Assembly (NCBI GenBank): GCA_023245435.1
Contig: JAHFKH010000025.1
Location: 1 to 10,693 of the forward strand
DNA length: 10,693 nucleotides
Direction: 5' to 3'
Origin: Candidatus Shapirobacteria bacterium
GTDB lineage: Bacteria; Patescibacteriota; Microgenomatia; UBA12405
Below are positions 6,094 to 10,693 of the stretch, in pieces. The notes below the pieces were generated by a model. That model saw only the letters and a list, made by a program, of their open reading frames with translations, ran no database searches and was not told the DNA's origin. Position 1 is the stretch's first letter. Each line of letters starts with the position of its first letter. The position numbers and the translations under genes are program-made.

Positions 6094-7536
6094 ATGTCTG
6101 AAACTAAAACAATTCGTACTCGTATGGCTCCCAGCCCTACCGGTGATATTCATATTGGAAGTTTACGTACTGCACTTTATGCCTATGCTTTCGCCAAAAA
6201 AAACAATGGTAAATTTATATTACGTATCGAAGATACCGATCAAAAACGTCTAGTCCCAGGTTCCGCCGCCCGAGCTTTACAAATATTTAAAGATTTTGGT
6301 TTAATTTATGATGAAGGCCCCGATGTTGGTGGTCCATATGGCCCATACATTCAAACTCAGCGTCTCGATATTTATCAAAAATATATCAAAGAGTTACTCG
6401 ACAAAAATTTTGCCTATTATTGTTTTTGTACCGAAGACCGATTAAAAGAAGTCAGAGAATTACAAAAAGCTGCTAAAAAACTTCCTAAATACGACCGTTG
6501 TTGTCAAAAATTATCACCAGAAGATATTAAAAATAATTTAGAAAATAAAATTCCCTATGTCATTCGGATGAAAATTCCAGAAAACGAAACAATTGTTTTT
6601 AACGATTTAATTAGAGGTCAAATTAAATTCAATACCAATGATATTGATGATCAAGTTTTAATCAAAAGTAACGGCATCCCCACCTATCATTTTGCTGTGG
6701 TAGTTGATGACCACTTAATGCAAATTAGTCATATTATCCGTGCCGAAGAGTGGATTTCGTCTACTCCAAAACACATTTTGTTATACCGTTATTTCGGCTG
6801 GGAAGTACCACAAATTGCCCATTTAACCGTGTTATTAGATCCATCACATCCAGGTAAAATGAGTAAACGACACGGCTCGGTCTTTGCTCAACAATTTTTA
6901 GATGATGGATATTTACCTGAGGCCTTATTAAATTTTTTGATGTTATTGGGTTGGAATCCTGGTACAGAAAAAGAATTATTTACCTTAAGTGAATTTATTT
7001 CTGAATTTAGTGTGCCGCATTTACACAAAAAAGCCGCCATTTTTGATCGCAAAAAACTAGATTATTTTAATGGTCTTTATATTCGCCAATTAAGTGATGA
7101 AAAGTTTGGACAATATTTTAAAAAATTTTTACCCGAAATTTCTGATAACCAAATAAAAATCTTAACTCCAGTTTTAAAAGAACGAATAGTTAAATTTTCT
7201 GACTTAAAAGATCAACTTAAATTTTTATTTGAAGATGTCGAATATAGTAAAGAATTGCTGGTCACCGATAAAATAAATTTAGATTTAGCCAAAAACATTT
7301 TAAATTTATCTAAAAAATATTTTGAAAAATTAAAAGAAATTAATGTTGAACAAATAAAAACAGATTTAATGAAAATTATTTTGGACAACAATATAAAAGT
7401 TGGTGATTTTTTTATGATACTGCGGGTGGCTATTTGTGGAGCTACTCACACTCCACCTGTGGTTGAATGTTTACCCGCCTTGGGTACAGACAATACCTTG
7501 CGTAAAATCGATATTGCCATGCTAAAGTTATCCTAG
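6094..7536 (+). CDS. gltX: Glutamyl-tRNA synthetase
   Basis: A 480-residue class I synthetase that charges tRNA with glutamate. The ATP-binding signature is PSPTGDIHIGSLRTAL (HIGH-equivalent HIGS at 20-23), and the KMSKS loop is KMSKR at 255-259 inside SHPGKMSKRHG. Residues 42-49 read ILRIEDTD, the amino-acid-binding segment. A cysteine cluster C110-x-C112 with C136 and C137 fits the zinc site in the acceptor-binding domain of many GluRS. The C-terminal alpha-helical anticodon domain ends with the expected LRVAICGATHTPPVVE element, and length is normal. The ATG at 6094 is preferred over that at 6079, since MSETKTIRTRMAPSPTG is the usual beginning and 6079 lies in the predicted promoter. The stop codon overlaps the next gene's GTG by one base. 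Confidence 0.95.
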   Translation: MSETKTIRTRMAPSPTGDIHIGSLRTALYAYAFAKKNNGKFILRIEDTDQKRLVPGSAARALQIFKDFGLIYDEGPDVGGPYGPYIQTQRLDIYQKYIKELLDKNFAYYCFCTEDRLKEVRELQKAAKKLPKYDRCCQKLSPEDIKNNLENKIPYVIRMKIPENETIVFNDLIRGQIKFNTNDIDDQVLIKSNGIPTYHFAVVVDDHLMQISHIIRAEEWISSTPKHILLYRYFGWEVPQIAHLTVLLDPSHPGKMSKRHGSVFAQQFLDDGYLPEALLNFLMLLGWNPGTEKELFTLSEFISEFSVPHLHKKAAIFDRKKLDYFNGLYIRQLSDEKFGQYFKKFLPEISDNQIKILTPVLKERIVKFSDLKDQLKFLFEDVEYSKELLVTDKINLDLAKNILNLSKKYFEKLKEINVEQIKTDLMKIILDNNIKVGDFFMILRVAICGATHTPPVVECLPALGTDNTLRKIDIAMLKLS

Positions 7537-8435
7537 TGTGGTTATTGGCAATATTTCTAACAGAATTTTCTCCCAACCCTGTTTCTCCTCAAATGGAATG
7601 GGTGGAAATTTATAATGACAGTTTAGAATCTGCCGATATTTCGGGTTATAGTATTCACGACTCCACCGCTTCAAATAGACAAATATTATCAGGAATTATT
7701 GCTCCCCAAAGTTATTTTACTTTTAGTTTTGATCATAATTTTTTAAATAACACTTCCGCCGACATTGTCCGTCTTTTTGATAAAAATAATATTTTAGTTG
7801 ATTCGCAGTCGTCAAAAACTTTACCTGATGGTTTATCTTTTTCGCGTCAAACTGATGGTACTTGGTGCCCTACCGACATTTCTCCTAATTTGCCCAATAA
7901 TTTATGTAAAGAAACCGTTTCATTGTCAAATACCCCCACTCCTATTCCTTATATTTCTCTAAAAATAACTAATATTGATCCTGACAAAGAACAAGTCGAA
8001 ATTACCAATCCAAACGATTTTTCCGTCAATCTTTTTGACTGGCGAGTTCGTGACAATAGTGGATCAATCCGTAAATTATCTTGTACTGTTGTTGAGAAAA
8101 ATCATAATTGTCTTTCTTCTTTTACCTCCGGATATTTAAATAATGATGTTGATAAATTAACATTATTAGATCCACTCAAACGAGAAATTAGTATTTATAG
8201 CTATGATTATAAAAAATTAATATCAACCAAAACTCCAACTAAAATTATTGCTAAAGATTTAATAAAAATAATTGAAAAACAAAAAACTACATATATATCA
8301 TCCCACTCTTCTTCCGCAGTCAAAATAAATCAAACTTCCCCAATTCACAATTATTTGTCTATAATTTTAATGTTGGTTGGTTCAGTGTTTATTTTGTCTC
8401 CACTCATCTTTCATGGAAAAAATAATAAAAAATAA
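7536..8435 (+). CDS. Lamin-tail-domain (LTD) surface protein with C-terminal membrane anchor
   Basis: A 299-residue protein with two LTD-like immunoglobulin-type beta domains. The first (about 9-125) starts EFSPNPVSPQMEWVEIYN and ends at the ISPNLPNN turn, where LTD proteins usually have TPGAPN. The second (about 140-225) carries EQVEITNPNDFSVNLFDWRVRD. Each contains one cysteine pair (111/124 and 183/192) that could form a disulfide, consistent with export. A Ser/Thr/Lys-rich linker leads to one membrane helix at about 272-293 and a KNNKK cytoplasmic tail. The N-terminus is odd: from the GTG that overlaps the gltX stop, only MWLLAIFL precedes the first domain, too short and uncharged for a normal signal peptide. 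An in-frame TAA at 7503 limits any extension, and the ten codons between contain no ATG, GTG or TTG. Bacterial LTD proteins are surface or secreted adhesion-type or nuclease-linked proteins; its job here is unknown. Confidence 0.82.
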   Translation: MWLLAIFLTEFSPNPVSPQMEWVEIYNDSLESADISGYSIHDSTASNRQILSGIIAPQSYFTFSFDHNFLNNTSADIVRLFDKNNILVDSQSSKTLPDGLSFSRQTDGTWCPTDISPNLPNNLCKETVSLSNTPTPIPYISLKITNIDPDKEQVEITNPNDFSVNLFDWRVRDNSGSIRKLSCTVVEKNHNCLSSFTSGYLNNDVDKLTLLDPLKREISIYSYDYKKLISTKTPTKIIAKDLIKIIEKQKTTYISSHSSSAVKINQTSPIHNYLSIILMLVGSVFILSPLIFHGKNNKK

Positions 8436-8772
8436 ATATTTTCGACTAATTCCTGCTTTATTATGGATGTGTTTTATTTTCTATCTATCATCTGGTCAAA
8501 CCTCGGCCATTAAAGGTACTAGTTTTGAAAGATTTTTAATTCTAAAAACTTTTCATTTAATTGAATACGCGGTTTTATTTGTTTGTTTTAAAATTGCCGG
8601 TCTATCATCAAATAAATCACTAATATTTTCCTATATTTATGCAATTACTGACGAAATTCATCAGTCATTTGTTCCCGGACGAAGCGCTCTTTTTCGCGAC
8701 ACTCTAATTGATCTTGTTGGTATTATTTTAGGCTATTTAATTTTGTATTTTTATCGATATAAACACAAATAA
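8413..8772 (+). CDS. VanZ-like family membrane protein
   Basis: A 119-residue integral membrane protein with three to four hydrophobic helices. VanZ-family signatures are present: FYLSSGQTS after the first helix, K45-x-x-H48-x-x-E51-Y at the start of the second, and DEIHQSFVPGR at 80-90 followed by RDxxxDxxGxxxGY at 95-108. The founding member affects teicoplanin resistance, but most homologues have no established function; presence here says nothing about resistance. The charged DE-HQ-PGR loop is the most conserved part and may face the outer membrane leaflet. The ATG at 8413 is chosen since MEKIIKNKYFRLIPAL gives a basic head before the first helix; it overlaps the LTD gene by 23 bases, so the two are probably translated from one transcript with gltX. 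Confidence 0.88.
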   Translation: MEKIIKNKYFRLIPALLWMCFIFYLSSGQTSAIKGTSFERFLILKTFHLIEYAVLFVCFKIAGLSSNKSLIFSYIYAITDEIHQSFVPGRSALFRDTLIDLVGIILGYLILYFYRYKHK

Positions 8773-8808
8773 TAATTTTGATCCGTTTTCTTTTGGGTCG
8801 TAATTTCC

Positions 8809-8814
8809 TATACT
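8809..8814 (+). promoter_or_regulatory. -10 hexamer before the CAP-domain gene
   Basis: TATACT at 8809-8814 ends six bases before the GTG at 8821, placing transcription initiation at or next to the start codon. The 48-base gap from the vanZ-like gene is the only real gap in this run, which fits a new promoter. No good -35 lies 16-18 bases upstream and there is no Shine-Dalgarno sequence. Confidence 0.4.
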
Positions 8815-8820
8815 TAACTA

Positions 8821-9642
8821 GTGTTCAAAAAATTCTCTCATTATTTTTTACCAAAACCTGAAAATAATCATCGGGCTCTTTTGCTTCAGCCATCATTTCT
8901 AGCTTTATTTATTGCAGTTTATCTTTTAAATCAGTCTTTTGTTAAATCATTTACAATCGCTCGTCCCGGAGTCCTGGGTTATTCCTCAGAAATTACCGTT
9001 AATAAAATTTTAATTCAAACCAATGAGCAACGGTCTAAACTAGGATTAGCTCCTTTAGTTTACAACTCTACTTTATCAGCCTCAGCTCAAGCCAAAGCCG
9101 CCGATATGTTTGCCAACAACTATTGGGCTCACACTTCACCACAGGGCAAATCACCTTGGGATTTTTTCAAATCTGCTGGATACGAATATTCTGTGGCTGG
9201 TGAAAATTTAGCCAAAGATTTTTACGATACCGAGTCAATGATGAAAGCTTGGATGAATTCACCCACTCACAAGGCCAATATTATTAATCCAAAATACCAA
9301 GAAATTGGTTTAGGAGTCGTCGATGGAATTTTAGGCGGAGTAAAAACTACTTTGGTGGTTGAGCATTTTGCTGCACCTCGAAATGGTACGGTTTTGGCTT
9401 CAACTCCTCCCACCGATATTGCCGTCGAATCGGTAGTTCCTGTTACAGTTAGTCCAGTTCAAATAAATAAAATATTTGGCATGGTTCTTTTCATCTTTAT
9501 AATCGGTTTACTAATTGTTGATTCCTACATTACTCTAAAAAACAAAACCTCTCGCTTAACTGGTTCCAGTGCTAGCCATATTGGCTTTTTAGTAATTATT
9601 TTATTTTTATTAATTTTGTCCAAGCAGGGGGCAATTTTTTAA
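8821..9642 (+). CDS. CAP/SCP-domain extracellular protein with three membrane helices
   Basis: A 273-residue protein with a CAP (cysteine-rich secretory/antigen 5/pathogenesis-related 1; SCP, YkwD-like) domain at about 64-184. The hallmark residues are visible: NEQRSKLGLAPL at 68-79, WAHTSP with His104, GENLA with Glu128, and SPTHKANI with His150, the set that forms the cavity or zinc site. One helix at about 26-40 precedes the domain and two follow (218-237 and 252-266), so the CAP domain is displayed outside on a membrane-embedded frame. Bacterial members are surface or secreted proteins of mostly unknown activity. The start is GTG at 8821, six bases after a TATACT; no in-frame ATG follows before the first helix. 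It is three bases upstream of a small membrane-protein gene and probably cotranscribed with it. Confidence 0.9.
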   Translation: MFKKFSHYFLPKPENNHRALLLQPSFLALFIAVYLLNQSFVKSFTIARPGVLGYSSEITVNKILIQTNEQRSKLGLAPLVYNSTLSASAQAKAADMFANNYWAHTSPQGKSPWDFFKSAGYEYSVAGENLAKDFYDTESMMKAWMNSPTHKANIINPKYQEIGLGVVDGILGGVKTTLVVEHFAAPRNGTVLASTPPTDIAVESVVPVTVSPVQINKIFGMVLFIFIIGLLIVDSYITLKNKTSRLTGSSASHIGFLVIILFLLILSKQGAIF

Positions 9643-9645
9643 AAT

Positions 9646-9909
9646 ATGAAACACATATTTAATGAAATAAATAAACACCCTCAAAATTATATTGTAGGTT
9701 TAATTTTATTTTTTTGTGTTTCTTTTTTATTATTTTTCTATCGTTTCGAGTCCCACATTCAAAGACAAGTAGTATATTTGGCCTCTGGTTTATATTTAGG
9801 TTGGAGTTTGTGGCACCATTACCGTCGCGGCGACATCACTGCCTCAATTATGATGGAATATTTACTTTTGGCTTTACTGGCTTTAGTTGTTGTTTCTGCC
9901 ACTCTTTAA
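9646..9909 (+). CDS. Small three-helix membrane protein, unknown function
   Basis: An 87-residue protein with helices at about 15-32 (YIVGLILFFCVSFLLFFY), 41-57 (QVVYLASGLYLGWSLWHH) and 68-87 (MMEYLLLALLALVVVSATL). The loop WHHYRRGDIT after the second helix is basic and presumably cytoplasmic. The helices, acidic EYLL start of helix three and adjacency to the CAP gene (three bases) support a real gene. I recognise no family with confidence; proteins of this general shape occur as conserved hypotheticals in Patescibacteria. The last 20 codons overlap the last 20 codons of trmD on the other strand. The overlapping frame at 9714-9962 looks like a by-product of coding composition. Confidence 0.78.
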   Translation: MKHIFNEINKHPQNYIVGLILFFCVSFLLFFYRFESHIQRQVVYLASGLYLGWSLWHHYRRGDITASIMMEYLLLALLALVVVSATL

Positions 9910-10510
9910 TCAAAATAGGATTACCACTCAATAAAACTTCTGGTACTTTTTTACCTTCATAAATTTCTGGTCTTGTATATTGAGGATATTCAATATAGCC
10001 TTCACTACTGTGACTTTCATCTTTAGACGAATCATCTTTACCCAATACTCCTGGTAAAAGTCTCACTATACTATCAATCATCACCATGGCGGGGATTTCA
10101 CCACCAGTCAATATATAGTCTCCGATTGAAATTTCTTCATCTACCAAATCCGAAATTCTTTGATCATATCCTTCATAATGTCCACAGATAATAATTACAT
10201 TTTCATATTTACCCAATCTTTCAGCATCTCTGTGTGTAAATCTCTTCCCTCGTGCCGAGGTCAAAATAACATGACTATTTTTATTTTTTATTTCTTTTAA
10301 CGCTTTATCAACTACATCAACTCTAATTAACATACCTATTCCTCCGCCATATGGCTTATCATCCACCGCCCCATAACTATTCCACGCCCACTGTCTCATA
10401 TCGTGTGTTTTAATTTCAATTATTTTTTTGTCAACTGCTCTTTTAATCATACTTTCACCAAAAGGGGAATCAAACATTTTGGGAAACAAAGTTACAATAT
10501 CAAATTTCAT
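9848..10510 (-). CDS. trmD: tRNA (guanine37-N1)-methyltransferase TrmD
   Basis: A 220-residue SPOUT methyltransferase that methylates G37 next to the anticodon using S-adenosylmethionine, preventing +1 frameshifts. Family landmarks: FDIVTLFPKMF at 3-13, DDKPYGGGIGM at 50-60, CGHYEGYDQR at 109-118, and the trefoil-knot segment EISIGDYILTGGEIPAMVMID at 126-146 followed by RLLPGVLG. Arg150 matches Arg154 of E. coli TrmD. The flexible loop DSSKDESHSSEG has Glu165 where E. coli has catalytic Asp169, with Asp164 beside it. YPQYTRPEIYEG and PEVLLSGNP follow. The C-terminus is short (E. coli 255 residues) and ends in a KPVKPK tail instead of the usual RPDLL-like end; its final 20 codons lie opposite the 87-residue membrane gene. 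The ATG follows a GGA triplet after the upstream gene's TAA, so the two genes are one transcription unit. Confidence 0.95.
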   Translation of the reverse strand: MKFDIVTLFPKMFDSPFGESMIKRAVDKKIIEIKTHDMRQWAWNSYGAVDDKPYGGGIGMLIRVDVVDKALKEIKNKNSHVILTSARGKRFTHRDAERLGKYENVIIICGHYEGYDQRISDLVDEEISIGDYILTGGEIPAMVMIDSIVRLLPGVLGKDDSSKDESHSSEGYIEYPQYTRPEIYEGKKVPEVLLSGNPILIKEWQKQQLKPVKPKVNIPS

Positions 10511-10513
10511 TCC

Positions 10514-10693
10514 TTATTTTATCAAATGTCGTTTTTTTAATATTTTGGTGACTAGCGCAAAAACTTGATCTGGTGTTCCCGATGCATCAACTTCTTGCCA
10601 CTTACTTCCAATTTCCAGACCCAATTTTTTATATAGTTTTCTAACTTTTATATGAGATTCAATCGGTTTTACATCATGTCTATCCAAATCACC
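10514..10693 (-). CDS. Thymidylate kinase-like protein, C-terminal fragment
   Basis: The last 59 codons of a gene that enters from the right edge. The visible part starts GDLDRHDVKPIESHIKVR and continues YKKLGLEIGSKW, then EVDASGTPDQVFALVTKIL. A DR(H/I)(D/E) segment followed by a KVRxxY helix and a W-x-x-(V/I)DAS-x-(T/S)xxxV ending is characteristic of the C-terminal third of dTMP kinases, which make dTDP for DNA synthesis. The P-loop lies outside the window, so another nucleoside-monophosphate or deoxynucleoside kinase cannot be excluded. The TAA at 10516-10514 is three bases before the trmD ATG. Confidence 0.68.
   Translation of the reverse strand, partial: GDLDRHDVKPIESHIKVRKLYKKLGLEIGSKWQEVDASGTPDQVFALVTKILKKRHLIK

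Noticed and set aside
8780..8799. GATCC / GGGTC hairpin after the vanZ-like gene
   Set aside because: Only five pairs including one G-T, with a ten-base loop and no T-run; too weak to call a terminator.
9714..9962. Rightward 82-codon frame overlapping the 87-residue membrane gene and trmD
   Set aside because: It is in another frame of the membrane gene, rich in Phe/Ser as expected from T-rich codons read out of frame, and runs into trmD.
1..10693. Alternative genetic code with UGA as glycine, as in some Patescibacteria
   Set aside because: All recognised genes read through with standard codons, glycines are encoded by GGN, and no in-frame TGA is needed.
1..10693. CRISPR array, tRNA or rRNA gene, integrase, toxin-antitoxin or defence system
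   Set aside because: No spaced direct repeats, cloverleaf-like segments or relevant protein motifs were seen on either strand.

Overview
The window looks like chromosomal core sequence from an ultra-small, AT-rich bacterium of the Candidate Phyla Radiation (Patescibacteria), most likely Microgenomates-like. This rests on low G+C (about one third by eye), tightly packed and often overlapping genes, short versions of housekeeping enzymes, almost no Shine-Dalgarno sequences, and a typical Patescibacteria set of envelope proteins (lamin-tail domain, VanZ-like, CAP/SCP, single-pass hypotheticals). The standard genetic code fits every gene. Taxonomy is an inference from gene style, not from a marker tree.

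Layout. Bases 1-613 run leftward: the first 27 codons of a CCA-adding/poly(A) polymerase family enzyme, a 73-residue membrane-anchored cysteine-containing protein abutting it, a REP-like hairpin repeat, and an RRM RNA-binding protein. From a divergent promoter region at about 614-663 the rightward run recJ - aspS - D-Ala-D-Ala carboxypeptidase begins (664-4914). A leftward single-pass membrane protein of unknown function (4948-5991) converges on it. After a second REP-like hairpin, the rightward run gltX - lamin-tail-domain protein - vanZ-like follows (6094-8772), then a CAP/SCP protein and an 87-residue three-helix membrane protein (8821-9909). Leftward trmD (9848-10510) overlaps the end of that membrane gene tail-to-tail by 62 bases, and is preceded by the 3' end of a thymidylate-kinase-like gene (10514-10693).

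Functionally the window mixes RNA/translation genes (CCA enzyme, AspRS, GluRS, TrmD, RRM protein), DNA maintenance (RecJ, dTMP kinase) and cell-envelope genes (peptidoglycan carboxypeptidase, LTD, VanZ-like, CAP). I see no defence system, CRISPR array, tRNA, rRNA, integrase or transposase gene.

The unusual signals are small-scale: two copies of a G-rich hairpin element next to gene starts; two arrays of one heptamer family in opposite orientation inside recJ; a repeated pattern of a -10-like hexamer 5-8 bases before the start codon with no ribosome binding site, suggesting leaderless transcripts; and a long convergent coding overlap.
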